A stretch of 64,000 nt of DNA, taken from assembly GCA_963575745.1 (NCBI GenBank), contig CAUYUJ010015949.1:391010-455009 (forward strand). The letters are read 5' to 3'. The DNA comes from Prorocentrum cordatum. Lineage: Eukaryota > Sar > Dinophyceae > Prorocentrales > Prorocentraceae. A program made the position numbers and the translations under genes. How positions within the stretch are numbered: position 1 is the first letter of the stretch; every line of letters begins with the position of its first letter. Positions 1 through 9,956 of this stretch are shown one piece after another. The notes beneath the pieces are model-generated. The model made no database searches. It saw only the letters and a program-made list of their open reading frames with translations, and was not told where the DNA came from.

Positions 1-99
1 TGGACCGTCTGGTTGGGCATCTGGCCGTCAAAAAGTCATGCGCCTCGGGGGAGCCCAGGGGGGGCCGCACCGAGTCCCAGGATACTTTGGAGCCGTAGT

Positions 100-840
100 T
101 GCTGGATCCTAAAACGATCTTTTCAGGAGCGAAGACCAATGCTCGGGGAATCGACCGGTCCAGGGAGTCTGCGGCGCCAAGGGGGTCCAGATTGTCCACG
201 GAGGCGAGTTTGTCTACAGGGCGCATGGCGCCCAGCGGGTGCAGGGGCCCAGAGAGACCCCCATGGGCCCCAGAGGCCCTTCCAGTCTGCAGAGCTCAGG
301 GCGCCCACCAGGGAGCGCCACGGATCTGGGAACTGCGGGGCCGAGGGGGTGCAGTTCCGGCGGCCCCGGCTCCCTCGCCAGGCAGGCAAGGCACGACAGA
401 GAACCCCTGCAGCCCAGCTGAACACAGCTCTGCCCCCCCCCCTCCGGGGCCCGCTGCCAAAGCAGGGCTGCCTCTGGGAGGTCCAGAGCGCCGCCGAGCT
501 GGCCAGGAGGCATCCACGCGGGCCCAGCAGGCGGACCGACGCCCTCCGGAGGGCCGCGGCCCGCCGCCGCTCCTCCTGCCGAGGCGCTCGCCCCCTCCTC
601 ACGCAAAAAATCCCCGGACCGAGAGCAGGTGCAGGCCCCCGACGCCATGATCTCTTCCTGCTTCCGACGCCCAGGGGCCTCGACCCCCTCCCCCGGGGAC
701 CCTGGCCTCTCGCCCGCGCCCGCGCGGTGCGAGAGGCCGGCTCGCTCGCCCGCCCGCTCGCCCGCGGGCCCGCCGCCGCCCGCTCGCCCGCCGCAGCCCT
801 TTGCTTTTCTTGGGGGGCGGCGCTCCTCCGCGGCGCGGGG
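100..840. other. GC-rich tract with no supported gene
   Basis: Several overlapping open frames exist on both strands, but they are Gly/Pro/Arg/Ala-rich products of GC-rich DNA that lacks stop codons. I see no conserved motif and no frame with a clear codon preference. It may contain a small exon near 490-620, but the two strands look equally plausible, so none is called. Confidence 0.5.
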
Positions 841-845
841 CAGGT

Positions 846-1016
846 CGGCCGCGCGCAGAGGGGGGTAGGGGGAGGGGGGAGGGCTTCTTAGAAGCACCCC
901 TGCTTTTCAGAAGGCGCGGTCCGTAGGTGTAGACGTAAGGCCGCCGCCTCCTAAGAAGCAGCCTCCTTCTGAGAGAAGCCTTCCCCCCTCCCTCCGCCCC
1001 CTGCTGCGCGCCGCCG
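846..1016. mobile_element. Foldback element B1 (polypurine/polypyrimidine arms)
   Basis: Family B has arms of the form CGCGCAGAGGGGGG-AGGGGGGAGGG-CTTCTTAGAAG and ends with the complementary CTTCTGAGAAGCC-CTCCCCCCTCCCTCC-GCGCGCCGCC. B1 begins in CGGCCGCGCGCAGAGG and ends in CCTGCTGCGCGCCGCCG, so the ends form an imperfect inverted repeat of about 20 bp with further pairing inward. Other copies are at 18972, 28237, 47968 and 54824, with a left-arm fragment at 51358. No coding capacity is visible, so it would be a non-autonomous element. Confidence 0.7.
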
Positions 1017-1162
1017 AGCAGGGGCGCCGCCGCGCTCGGGGGGGGCCCGCCGGCGGGCGCGCGGGGGGGGGAAAGCCGCGCACAGAGGCGGCCGGCGGGG
1101 GCGGCCCGCCCGCGGGCACGGGCGCGCTCTGCAGGAGGGGCGGGGCGCCCGGAGGTCCCACG

Positions 1163-1358
1163 CGGCGGGCCTGTCCCCCTACAAAGGGGAGTTTCGACGG
1201 AAACTAAACGATACCCCCCAAAAAATTGTCAAACAAATAATCCAGACATAGTCCAAAAACTATGTTTTGAGCATTTGTTAATTACCTTTTTGGTGCCTGT
1301 TTGGGGTATTTTTCTTTTTTCATCGAAAGTCCCCCTGTGGGGGCACACCCCCGACATA
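1163..1358 (+). mobile_element. Foldback element A1 (AT-rich core)
   Basis: Family A has ends of the form TCGGGCCTGTCCCTCTACAG and, inverted, CTGTAGGGGGACAGGCCCGA around an AT-rich core of about 100-150 bp. The core carries phrases such as GGAATATTCAAA, AATAGTC and ATGTTTCGTCGAAAATCC. A1 shows GCGGGCCTGTCCCCCTAC at the left and CCCTGTGGGGGCACACCC at the right. The core is much poorer in GC than the surrounding DNA. There are six copies in this window (1163, 23322 reversed, 47434, 51421, 60353, 63785). Confidence 0.75.
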
Positions 1359-1423
1359 AGGCGGGCGGTTGTTTCGCAGCGGTCTGCCTGTAGGAGGGGC
1401 CCCCACCGGGCCCTGGGGCTGTG

Positions 1424-1660
1424 TCAAGCAGTGGCGAAGCGTCCCAGCTCGCCCATAGGCCTGCCGAAGAGTGTTCGAATAATCTTTTTGGTGGTTTCCA
1501 CGAAAGGTTCATGGAACACTTCTGGCTGGGCCTGTCTTGTTTGACCACGTCGGGCTTATGTTCAAAGAACATTGTTGTTGTTCTTAGAACATTGGGGGGT
1601 TCTAAGAGCAGTTCGTGGTAGGACTGTTGGAGTGCCGGGACGGTCGGTCCCTGTTCATTT
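1424..1660 (+). mobile_element. Dispersed repeat N1 (about 230 bp)
   Basis: Family N begins with GTGGCGAAGCGTCC and ends with GCCGGGACGGTCGGTCCCTG, a short hairpin (GGGAC/GTCCC). Between them are several TTCTTAGAA palindromes and the phrase TTCGTGGTAGG. The clear relatives are at 26445 and 27600, with a more diverged one at 2500. No open frame is conserved between copies. The terminal hairpin and length would suit a SINE or another MITE, but I see no convincing tRNA-like A and B boxes. Confidence 0.65.
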
Positions 1661-1993
1661 GTAAGAAAACGACTCAGGATGAAAAACCGGTCCTGGGGAA
1701 GGGCTCGACCCTTCTGGGGACCCCACATTGAAACAAAAACACGACATCGGATCTCTGGGGGGGGAACGTCTCTGGGCAGGAGCGTGCCCATGAAATTATG
1801 CTCGCAACCGCCACCGCGCACCGTGCAGGGAGCATTCTTCGGGGCAGGGTCGCGGGCGCGAGGGGTTCCACAACAAATATTCACACGATGTGTCGGGCGA
1901 AGGCCCGCATTCGTTTTTGGGTACGTTTGTCTGTGCTGTCCCCAGTGGTGCAGTCCAACGGGCGTGTCGTGATGGGGAGCGATCGTCTACTCC

Positions 1994-2128
1994 TCCCAGA
2001 TGGGGTCAGAGTGGATGGTGTCGGAAAGTCGCGCCGCATCGCCGATGCATCGGCCATGTGACTCGATGTGGAGCCCGACTTTCTCCAGGCCAGCGTCTCC
2101 GATGCATCAGCTATGCGGCGCAGACCAC
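1994..2128 (+). mobile_element. Foldback element D1 (GATGCATCGGCGATG type)
   Basis: Family D is built from self-complementary GCATCGCCGATGCATCGGCG blocks on both arms around a conserved loop phrase, GAGCCCGACTTTCTCCA. D1 has the left arm (AGATGGGGTCAGA, then CGCCGCATCGCCGATGCATC), the loop phrase, and a shortened right arm ending in TATGCGGCGCAGACC. Best copy: 34712. Confidence 0.7.
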
Positions 2129-2499
2129 ATTTGGCAATGGCAATTTGGGAGGCCTGGGTAGGTGGGGGGGGTCGAGGGTTGCTGGAAAAGGGGCCCCAAA
2201 GGGGCCCCCTGAGGTCCCGAAGGTGCACGACAGGTGCGCCTTTCTTCATCCTGCCGTCTGTGGCCCCTCATTGAGCAACGCCCGGGTCCAGCAGTTGGGC
2301 AGGCGCCGACTATACATCCGCGCGTACGCCTCCGTGCACAGGCCAGGAGGGCACATACACCGATCCAGTGCCCCAGATGAGTCCGGCCAGACGAGTTTGG
2401 GATCTCCGACGGCCCAGATGTATGCAGTTGGTCCGCGCTTCGAGGTCAGTGGCGAGGTGTTCTCGTGTGCCTGTAGGTAAGCAAGCAAGCATGAAACAA

Positions 2500-2680
2500 G
2501 TCCCCCTCGGTTCGTGTATGATGGTTTGACTTGTGGCTTGCATGGCATGCATGGCAGTCTTGTTTTAATACGTCGGTCTCATGTTATAAGAGAGCTGCTT
2601 CTGTCTTGGGCATTGTTTGTTTTAAGGGCCTGTCGTGGCATGTTCTACTGGGACGGTCGTGCCCTGCTCAAGGGGGGCGC
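2500..2680 (+). mobile_element. Diverged dispersed repeat N2
   Basis: This shares with family N the order TGTTTTAATACGTCGGTCTCATGT, a TTGTTTTAAGG-type block, GTCGTGGCA, and the ending GGGACGGTCGTGCCCTGCTCA. It is too diverged to define ends precisely. Confidence 0.4.
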
Positions 2681-3159
2681 CAGGCTCCACATGAGGAACA
2701 TATGAAGCCGCTGCCCTCAGGTCAGGCTCGCCTCGACATGTTGGTCAGACCCGAGGAGAGATGTCTGGGCAGTGGCAGAGCCCGACGCCAGCTCGGTTGT
2801 CGACTGCAGCCCGCTTGGAGGTTAACGGGACTTTGCGCTGGTTCTGGGGCGTTGCTCGCTTCGGGATGCTTTCCAGCAGCCGCACCTCAACGAGCGCGTT
2901 GCAGGGCCAGCGGGGTCCCGAGGTAGTCATGGCCCCAGAGGCAGACAGTCGCATCTCGCACAGGGGCATTGCATTCAAAGGCCAACTCTTGCTGGGAGCA
3001 GGGCTATTGAGGGGAGGCGGCACGTTCCTGGTCGCATTGGCTTTGGAGAGTGGCACCGCACGTGCAACTCCAGCCCCGGAGGCAGCACAAATCTGTAGGG
3101 GCGGCGCCCCGTGCTGGGCCACGTGCAAGGATGGGGTTTCGAGGAACCGATGCTCGAGG

Positions 3160-3312
3160 AGGCGGAGGCGGAGGAGGAGGAGGAGGAGGAGAAGGAGGGG
3201 GAGGAGGGGGAGTTGGTCCCTCTCCTCCTCCATATTCTCCCCGTCCTTGCTCCGCCTCCTCCTCCTCATTCCCCCTGACTCCTCCTTCCTCCTCCCCCTC
3301 CTCATCCTCGTC
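3160..3312. repeat. GGA tract followed by CTC tract
   Basis: A GGAGGCGGAGGA run at about 3160-3215 is followed within 20 bases by a CTCCTC-rich run to about 3312, so the two can pair as an imperfect large hairpin. Frames across it give only poly-Gly, Arg or Glu and poly-Leu or Ser. The stretch from 2690 to 3160 shows nothing I recognise. Confidence 0.7.
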
Positions 3313-3489
3313 CCTGCTCTAGCATGACGATCGTCACCACACCCAGACATGCAACGTCTTTCGAAATACAAGCAGCCCAAACCCAGATTAGACAACCTCT
3401 AACCCCAAACAAACAAACAAACAAGACGACCCGAACCAGACAACCACGACAGACACCCAAAACCCAGACAACCCAAATCACTATTATGA

Positions 3490-3735
3490 AACACGTTACT
3501 GGTGTTGCTGATGTTGTTGTGTTTGTAGTTGTTGGTGGTGTTGCGGTTTTGTTGTTGTTGATGTTGTTGTGGCTGTTGATGCTGTTGTTAGTGTCGGTGG
3601 TGTTGCTGTTGTTGGTGGTGTTGTTGGTCACAATGTTGCTGATGTTGGTGCTGTTGCTGTTGCTGTTGTTGTTGTTGTTGCAGTTGTTGTTGCTGCTGTT
3701 GTTGCTGCTGCTTTTGCTGCTGCTTTGTTGCTCCG
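3490..3735 (+). repeat. GTT/TGTTGCTG trinucleotide tract
   Basis: About 240 bases of degenerate GTT with GGT, GAT and GCT variants. All frames stay open as poly-Val, Leu or Cys on one strand and poly-Asn or Thr on the other, which explains the long meaningless open frames here. A second tract with the same orientation lies at 5283, on the far side of a segmental duplication. Confidence 0.85.
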
Positions 3736-3784
3736 AAAGAACAAGTCTCTTAGATCTCCTGAAATCATTTTGTATGTTTCATGT

Positions 3785-4450
3785 GCAGTGTTCTTTTCAG
3801 GGCTTGCACCCTGCTTCTTTTACCAGGGAAGGTGAAGTGTTACCAACGTGTCTTGTTGGCTCCTGGTTTACATCAACAGCCGCCCCCGCCTGATACGTCC
3901 TCACAATGTATTAAGAAATCGCGCTCTCGCAGGGGACGTTCTTATAAGGTTTGCCAGAATAGCGCTCTCGCATGGGATTTCTTCGCAATTGTTTCAAACG
4001 CCGCGCTCTCGACGCTCAGGAATCGCACTCTCGGTCTTGCTTTTCTCATGATGTATTGTGGCATTGCCCTATCGCTTGAGACTTCCTCGCGATTCATGCA
4101 GAATTCAGGATTCAGCAACCCGCCTGTTCGACCTGGCCGCCTGGACCCGCCTTCCCGACCCTCCCGTTGTTGTAAAGTCTACCCGCCCGATCAGCTCGTC
4201 TGGTTCCCACGTGTTTCTGCTCCTGGCCCCCGCGTCCTGCTAATCTATATCGCGCTCCGTCCTTCTCCCTCCCCCATCCGTCCTCTCTTCTCTTGTTTTA
4301 GGGGCTGCACTACATGTACGTGGCAGTCAAGGAAGATGTACCCCCAAGGCGGTATGGTCGAAGACGAAGTGGGCAAGTATCGAGGGTCTGGGATACACGT
4401 GTTGAATGGCACGCGATCAGGTAAGAGCGAACAGCCTTGAAATGATTGGT
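3785..4450 (+). repeat. Segmental tandem duplication, copy 1
   Basis: The order of blocks here is repeated in 4527-5060: GGCTTGCACCCTG, a CCCGCCTGATAC-TCCTCA stretch, ATCGCGCTCTCGCA repeats, ACGCTCAGGAATCGC, GAGACTTCCTCGCGATTCATGCAG, CAGCAACCCGCCTGTT, AGGGGCTGCAC, a GTACG-TCGAAGACGAAG-GGG block, GGTAT-ATGTTGA-TGG, and a GCGA-CAG-CTT end. Copy 1 carries an extra segment at about 4125-4300 that copy 2 lacks. No coding frame is conserved between the two copies. Confidence 0.7.
3918..4045 (+). repeat. 41-bp minisatellite inside the duplication
   Basis: GCGCTCTCG recurs at 3921, 3962 and 4003, exactly 41 bases apart. Each is followed by a diverged GCAGGGGACTTCCTC-CAATG-TTCAGAA phrase. Copy 2 has the same unit at about 4652 and 4693. 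Confidence 0.7.
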
Positions 4451-4526
4451 TAGGAATGACCACCTCACATAAAGAATTAGTGTTGATCCCCCCTATCCGG
4501 TAACAATTGCATCTTCAATTGAAACG

Positions 4527-5060
4527 CTTCTCCTGGGCCTCGCACCCTGTTGCTCGCTAGGGGAAGCGAGGCGTCACCAAACTGTGCCCTCGCCCCCCGG
4601 TGTACAACAACAACGGCTCCCGCTTGATACTTCCTCATAATGTATGAAGACATCGCGCTCTCGCACGGGACTAACTCACAATGTATGCAGACACTGCGTT
4701 TTCGCGTGGGACTTCCTTGCAATTTATTCAGACGCCGCGCCCTCCACGCTCAGGAATCGCGCTCTCATCTCGCTGTAGATGTCATCGATATCAATCAGTA
4801 TGTATATATATATATATATATATGTATTGGAATCGCGCCAGCGCTCGAGACGTCCTCGCGATTCATGCAGGACGCCCGCGTCAGCAACCCGCCTGTTATC
4901 TAGGGGCTGCACGAAAGACACGTTGCAGGTGAGAAAGATATATACCCTGAAGGGTGTACGCTCGAAGACGAAGGGGACGGGTATCCAAAGCTTGGGAAAC
5001 ACATGTTGATTGGTATGCACGCGTATAGGAGCGACCAGTCTTAAATTGCACCAGAGAAAA
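4527..5060 (+). repeat. Segmental tandem duplication, copy 2
   Basis: Diverged partner of 3785-4450. It contains an alternating TA run at about 4798-4825 that is absent from copy 1, inserted between the 41-bp units and the GGAATCGCGCCAGCGCTCGAGA block. Divergence is high enough that the duplication is old. Confidence 0.7.
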
Positions 5061-5093
5061 CCCCAATCAGTGGATGGTTTTCGCTGAGGAGAT

Positions 5094-5200
5094 CGACCGG
5101 GAGCCCAGGAGCCCGGGAACCCAGAACCCACCGAAATCGGCCCGGAACCAATAACCAGGAACCCGGGAACCCAGAACCGAGAACCCGGGAAGCCAGCTTG
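5094..5200 (+). repeat. GGGAACCCAGAACC short tandem repeat
   Basis: The motif CCCGGGAACCCAGAACC occurs several times in about 100 bases with small variations (AGCCCGGGAACCC, AACCCGGGAAGCC). The motif is partly self-complementary around CCCGGG. Confidence 0.7.
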
Positions 5201-5282
5201 CTACCAACATCGGCGGGGAATTTTCGCTAAATTTTTCACTTTCCGCTAAGACCCCTTCAGTGCAAACACTGATTGGGGAATT

Positions 5283-5520
5283 GATTGTTGGTGTGGTTGG
5301 TGTTGTCGTTGGTGGTGGTGTTTTTGTTCGTCGATGTCGTTGTCGTCGTGGTTGCTGTTGTTGTTGCTGCTGTTGCCTGTGTCGTTGTTGTGCTGATTGT
5401 TGTTGGTGGTGGTGTTTTTGTTGGTTGTAGTGAGGTTATGTATGGTGGTGCTGTTGTTGGTGGTTTTGTTGTTGCTGCTGTTGTTGTCGGTGTTGTTGCT
5501 GCTGTTGTACATGGTGTTGC
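5283..5520 (+). repeat. Second GTT/TGTTG tract
   Basis: About 240 bases of degenerate GTT/GTG/GTC, in the same orientation as the tract at 3490. The two tracts bracket the tandem duplication. Confidence 0.85.
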
Positions 5521-5756
5521 CGTTTTCGTTTTCTGGGAGCCTGCCCCGTGCCTTGGGAGAGCCACAGTGTATGCATGATGTGCTAAAAATGGCCCCAGCG
5601 AAGAAGGTAGTTTGGGTGCCCCATTGAAAACAATCACAAGCATTGACCAACACATTTGATCCAAGTCGCTTATGCAATTCCGCCGATTCTCCAGAAGGAA
5701 CGGGTACTTGCGACGATCTTTAAAACATATCTCGTGGGTCAGGAGCTTCTTGGGTG

Positions 5757-6330
5757 AAGTTGAGGGGCTTGTGGGATGCCTGTCAGGAGCCTCTTGAAAG
5801 GCTCTTAAGGGGGCATCTGGGGGGCCTTTTGTTTTTTTTTTGGCCTCCTGGGGGGCTTCTTGGGGACCCCTTGGGAGCCTGATGGCGCCTCTTGTGGGCG
5901 CGCTCGGGGCCATCCTGGAGAGAAAGACTCGACATGTCAGTCCGTAGTCCCTTTCTTGGGCCCCTCTTAGGGCCTTTTTGGGGGGCCTGTGCGGCCGTCT
6001 TGGGGCCCTTTTGGCTTGTCTTGGGGCCCCCTTGGCTTCATGGGCCTTGTTGGGACGATCTTCGGGGCCCCTTGGGCTGTCCTGGACGCTGCCAAGACGA
6101 ACAGGGTGGGTATGCAAAAGTGTACGTTTCCCCTCAGGTGTGGGACACATTTTGTTTCTTTGGGCCCTCTCGGCCTTCCTCTGGGAGCATTCTTGGACGT
6201 CTTGGAGGCACGTGGGCCGTCTCGATTCCGACTTGGACCGTCTTGGGGCGACCCTGCCCCGTCTCGACGCTCTTTTGGAATGTCTTGGCGCTCTGTCTGG
6301 GCCCTCTTGGGTCGCCTTAGGGTTTTTGGG
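5757..6330 (+). repeat. Degenerate 15-bp array (GGCCTCTTGGGG), locus 1
   Basis: The sequence is dominated by variants of GGGCCTCTTGGGGCC spaced mostly in multiples of three around a 15-base period. The plus strand therefore reads Gly-Leu-Leu-Gly-Ala-Ser-Trp-like in all copies and the minus strand Pro-Arg-Arg-Pro-Lys. Non-repeat inserts of 60-90 bases interrupt it, for example 6080-6165. Frame-openness comes from the repeat, so no gene is called. Four more loci occur at 9957, 19395, 34975 and 36525, all in this orientation. Confidence 0.7.
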
Positions 6331-6494
6331 AGGCTCTGGAGACCCCAGGGGTGCGTTGACGAGCTCTGCCCCCCTCCGAACAAGAAACACAGCATGTTGG
6401 ACCCCAGGGGAGGGGGAAAGGGGGGAGAGGGACAGCCAACTGTCTCCACACGCCTTCTCCCCCTCGGCGAGCAGGGGGTCGGCGAATGGCTGGG

Positions 6495-6612
6495 AAGGTG
6501 CCCCTGGCCCAAGGTGTCCCCAGGATTCCCAGGAGGCCCCGCGCGGTCTCCGGGGCAAACCCTGACGTGGCCCAAAGGGGAGCGCCAGAGGCTCCAAAAA
6601 GCCGCGGGGGTT
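6495..6612 (+). repeat. Dispersed repeat Q1
   Basis: TGCCCCTGGCCCAAGGTGTC, then CCCAGGATTCCC-GGAGGCC-GCG-GGTCTCC, recurs at 17223-17330 with about 80% match by eye. It borders a foldback element on the right. No frame is conserved. Confidence 0.55.
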
Positions 6613-6672
6613 GGGCACGCCTCGGGCTTGGGATGCTTTTCGGCAGGCCCCGACAGTGACGGGCACTTCGCC

Positions 6673-6989
6673 TTGGCATCGCTCTCGGACGTGTTTTTTT
6701 CTGCCAGGGCTATCGACGAAGATGCAGGATCATCTTGCGAAACAAAAGCATGATGGGCCTGTTTTCCACCACCACCACCACCACCATAAGTCGGAGGGGG
6801 GAAGGAGGAGGCCGACGAGGAGGAGGACAAAGAGGAGGAGGATGAGGAGGAGGAGAAGGTGGAAGAAGAGGAGAAGGAGGACCCCCTCCCCCTCCAACAT
6901 ATGGTGGTGGTGGTGGTGGAAACCAGGCCCCTCAAAAAACGCGCACGGAATCGAAGCATGCACGTGGAATGGACGTCCAAGCGATGGCT
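6673..6989 (+). mobile_element. Foldback element F1, split by a nested element
   Basis: Family F ends are TTGGCATCGCTCGGACGTGT and GGACGTCCGAGCGATGGC, an inverted repeat of about 16-20 bp. Intact copies at 7136 and 28829 are about 125-135 bp. F1 is 317 bp because a family G element sits in its A-rich middle at 6751-6930. Removing that insert leaves GCGAAACAAAA joined to AAAAAACGCGCACG, which matches the A-run and CACGCACGAAACC of the intact copies. Confidence 0.75.
6751..6930 (-). mobile_element. Foldback element G1 nested in F1
   Basis: Family G ends are GATGGGCCTGTTTTCCACCA and TGGTGGAAAACAGGCCCATC, extended by (CCA)n and AAGTTGGAGGGGG, giving arms of up to about 45 bp around a (GAG/CTC)n core. 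G1 has GAG on the plus strand, opposite to the copies at 14119 and 14440. The AAAA on both sides of G1 may be a target duplication inside the F element's A-run. His-rich and Glu-rich frames are repeat artefacts. Confidence 0.75.
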
Positions 6990-7135
6990 AGTCGCCAGCG
7001 CCCAGGTTGGTGGCATGAAGGGCCGATTTCGCGCGGTAGAGCACCGTAGAGCGACGGGACAGCGCCACCTTCAGCATCGGTCAACGTCACCGTCGTCCGA
7101 GTACCCGCCGGGTGGCGCTGTAGAGGAGTAGAACT

Positions 7136-7262
7136 TGGCATCGCTCGGACGTGTGCATTTGTTGGGTGGAGACCATCGAGGAGCATCCTTAATCGTCGTG
7201 CGAAAAAAATCCACGCACGAAACCTAAACATGCACGGGAAAGGATGTCCGAGCGATGGCGAG
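7136..7262 (+). mobile_element. Foldback element F2 (intact)
   Basis: Begins TTGGCATCGCTCGGACGTGTG and ends GATGTCCGAGCGATGGCG. The interior has GACCATCGAGGAGCAT and GTGCGAAAAAAATCCACGCA. This short intact copy is the reference that shows F1 carries an insertion. Confidence 0.75.
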
Positions 7263-7269
7263 AGAAGGG

Positions 7270-8140
7270 GATGGATGATCAAGGATTGAGGTCTTCGGAC
7301 TTCTTCGGGCCTCCGGCAATCGTCGCAGTACCGGGGGAGATCATCAGAGGCTTCCCGGAGAGGCTTCCAGGTTCGATGTCTGTTCATGGGAGCCTTGGGC
7401 GGCGACACTGAAATTCGCTTTTCCTGCAGTTGGACGGCGTGGGGACCACATTTGGCCCATCCTCCTGCTCCTCCTCTCCCCTCCTGTTCCCCCTCCCCTC
7501 CTCGTTCTCCTAGCCCCCACGAATCCAGTCCGAATCTGGTTCGAATCTGGTCCAAATTTGTTCCAAATCCGGTCCAACTCAGGCCCGAATTGGACAGCGC
7601 CGGGGGCCGCGCAGGCTCCCATGGAACGGACACCAAAGCCAGGGATGCCCACGGGACCGGGAGGCCCTGACGCTTCGGGAGTGCCAGGACGTGCAGCCAG
7701 GTCGGTGAGGTGAGGGCCCCGACGTGGGGGGCGCGGGAGCTTCAGTCCTTTTGGCAGCGGGGCCTCCGCTGCTTGAGGCCGGCGGCCAAGTGGGGGTGGT
7801 GCCGGTGGCCGTGTCTCGGGGCGGCATCTCGAGGCACCTCGCAAGGGCGGCGCGGACAACGCCTGGAGCGGGTCCGTGCCGCCGTTCGCGTTGCGAGGTC
7901 CGACTGCACGTGAATCCACGCAGGCACCTTGGGCACCTCCCTTCGGGTTGCGTCGCCCAGGTGTTCTTTCCGGGCACAAACAAAAAAACCTTTGGGCCGG
8001 TCCTCGTATCCGGGTCGGGAGTTCCCTTCCTGGCCGACGCTCGCTGGGGCCGGAAAGAGACCCGTCGCTCCCTAGTCAGCGTCCCTTCTAGCACCATGAC
8101 TGTACGAGAGACTGCTTCGGTGCCGGATGCACCTGCGTAT
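7270..8140. other. No supported gene
   Basis: Unique-looking GC-rich DNA. At 7515-7600 there is a short-period GAATCTGGTCC/GAATTGG repeat. Open frames on both strands lack consistent third-position bias and conserved motifs. Confidence 0.45.
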
Positions 8141-8143
8141 CGC

Positions 8144-8341
8144 AGGCCTAGAGGTTGACACCAACACCAAGATCGGTGGTGTCCCTCCACCGAGGGAAGA
8201 AGATCCCGATCTCGGTGATGGTGGTGATATTCTGGCTTCCAAGGTGACCGAAATATTACCACCAACATCGAAATCTAGGATCATCTTCCCCCTGTGGAGG
8301 CAACCCCCCTGTGTTGGTGTTGGTGCCAATTTCCAGGCCTC
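8144..8341 (+). mobile_element. Foldback element J1, almost entirely self-complementary
   Basis: Left arm AGGCCTAGAGGTTGACACCA, then ACACCAAGATCGG, CCTCCACCGAGGGAAGAAGATC and GTGATGGTGGTGATATT. The right arm runs in inverse order: AATATTACCACCAACATC, GGATCATCTTCCCCCTGTGG, TGTTGGTGTTGGTGCCAATT, CCAGGCCT. The arms cover nearly the whole 198 bp, so the RNA would fold into one long hairpin. A relative with the same GACACCAACACCA end is at 61521. Confidence 0.75.
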
Positions 8342-8349
8342 CAAGCGTA

Positions 8350-8455
8350 CGGAAGGTTCGCGCCGCGTTGACGCGGTGGCGACCCCAGCGCGGGCGTTCA
8401 GGCTCGAACGCTGCCAGTGGCCCAGAATCGGCCAATACCGAAAGATCTGCGCCAT
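8350..8455 (+). repeat. Dispersed repeat O1
   Basis: GCCGCGTTGACGCGGTGGCG, then ACCCCAGCGCGGGCGTTCAGG, a CGAACGC hairpin partner and CAGTGGCCCAGAATCGGCC. Copies are at 18780 and 48255. It follows J1 directly, and the two may be one composite unit at this site only. Confidence 0.65.
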
Positions 8456-9956
8456 CGGAACGCTGCGATCGGAGGCTCAACGATCCACACCGTGTTGTAA
8501 GCCGATTCCGGCGACATCGCGTCGCGATCCCGCCGCATGGTAGCTTCGCCACGGGCGGCTGTCAGCGCTGCGCCGAGATGGCACCGCGCAGCGCGCGAGC
8601 GCGCGCGTGCGCCCGCGTCGGGATTCGCGAGGGGGCGCCGTCGTGAGCTTCGCCACTCAGCAGGCATGGAAGGCGCTGAGGACGGCGGCCCGCCAGGGGG
8701 CGAGGAGGGGGACGGAGGGAGAGGAGCGAGCGAGCGAGTGAGCGATGCTTGGGCAGCTGGGGTGACTCCTGGGAAACCTGCCAGATCTACCATAGCAGGA
8801 CTTCAGGTGCAGCTGGTAATTGCAAAGGAGTGTGACGAGCGCACCTGAGCGACCAACATGGCCCATTGAGGCCAGCTGAGACCCTCGTCGACTCGCGGGT
8901 GTTGCAGAAGCAAGTTTCCGAGCTATTGAGGTGTTTATGACCCTCCCCGAGGAAATTACACATACCCTATTTGCGAAAGCTGAAGGAACGAAGACGAAGG
9001 GGACGAGACGAGACGAGCAAGTGCGACGCAGGGGGGAGGAGGAGGAACAGGAGGTGGGGGAGGTTCGAACAAAAACCCTCCTTGATCTTCCTCGGTCCCC
9101 TCCTTCTCCTCAACCCCTCCATCGGCAGATCGCTCGGGCTTCTGTTCAGTGAGAATTCTGCAGCAATGCCTAAGGAAATGGCTCGGTATCCCCCTCATTG
9201 GATGTATCATCGCTCACTTCGTGGCTAGCCTCAGGTATATCAAGAAGTTGTCGCCGACGCATGATCCGCTGGCTGTTCGACGTCTAGCGTCTCATCACCA
9301 CATCGTGCTTGTCTGGTAATTCGGCTGCTCTGATTCCGATGCTGTAAACTATGTAAACTATGTTTGTTCCAGTGTTGGAAAAATACTGCTTCACGAGAGT
9401 CATTTTCTACTAGTCGGCCCTCGCACTGATCTGTTGCTTGGGCCCTTGCTACTTGCGCGGTCGAGTCGCGTCAGTTTCGCAATGTCCATGGTGCGGCGTC
9501 TGTCGACATCTTGACATGGCCGTTGCGCAATGGTAGCGCGAGTGCCCGGCCTGATTTTCTTCATGCGAATCTCAGGGTTTGGGTTATTCGCAATTCGAAG
9601 CAGGTGCGATGCGGTCACCAATACTCCACTGTCTTGCTTTTGTGTATCCAGTGGTCTTTGACCCATCCTGCCACCGTGTCTTGGTTCCTAGGTCAGAGGC
9701 CTCTGTGATGCGTGACCTCTCTACCTATGAGCTCTGACTGCGCTCCTGGCCACTCCACTACAGTGGAGACCCATGCCAAGAGACACCCTGCTTGCCTCCA
9801 GGGTGCCCCAGGTTGCTGGTGTTTCGATGGGTTTGCTATGTGAAGCGCATTCTTCCCACACCAAAAATCAATGCACGTCCTGGGGTCTCAGGGTTGGGTG
9901 TCTTGTGGAGGGTTTCTTGTGGTCGAGCTCCTACTGTACGCGCTGACGGTGTCCTT
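8456..9956. other. Mostly unique DNA without a supported gene
   Basis: 8530-8680 holds two GAGCTTCGCCAC-type phrases and a GCGC-rich run. 9030-9130 has a purine-rich to CTCCTTCTCC-rich transition. 9200-9950 is less GC-rich, with normal stop-codon density in every frame. I see no motif, RNA gene or foldback element of the named families here. Confidence 0.45.

Noticed and set aside
3324-3893. Open frame of poly-Leu/Val across the GTT tract
   Set aside because: The frame is open because the trinucleotide repeat has no stops. All frames on both strands are similarly open, and no non-repeat domain is attached.
5257-6666. 469-codon minus-strand open frame
   Set aside because: It joins a (GTT)n tract (read as Asn/Thr) to a 15-bp array (read as Pro/Arg/Lys). 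Both are repeat products, with no conserved domain.
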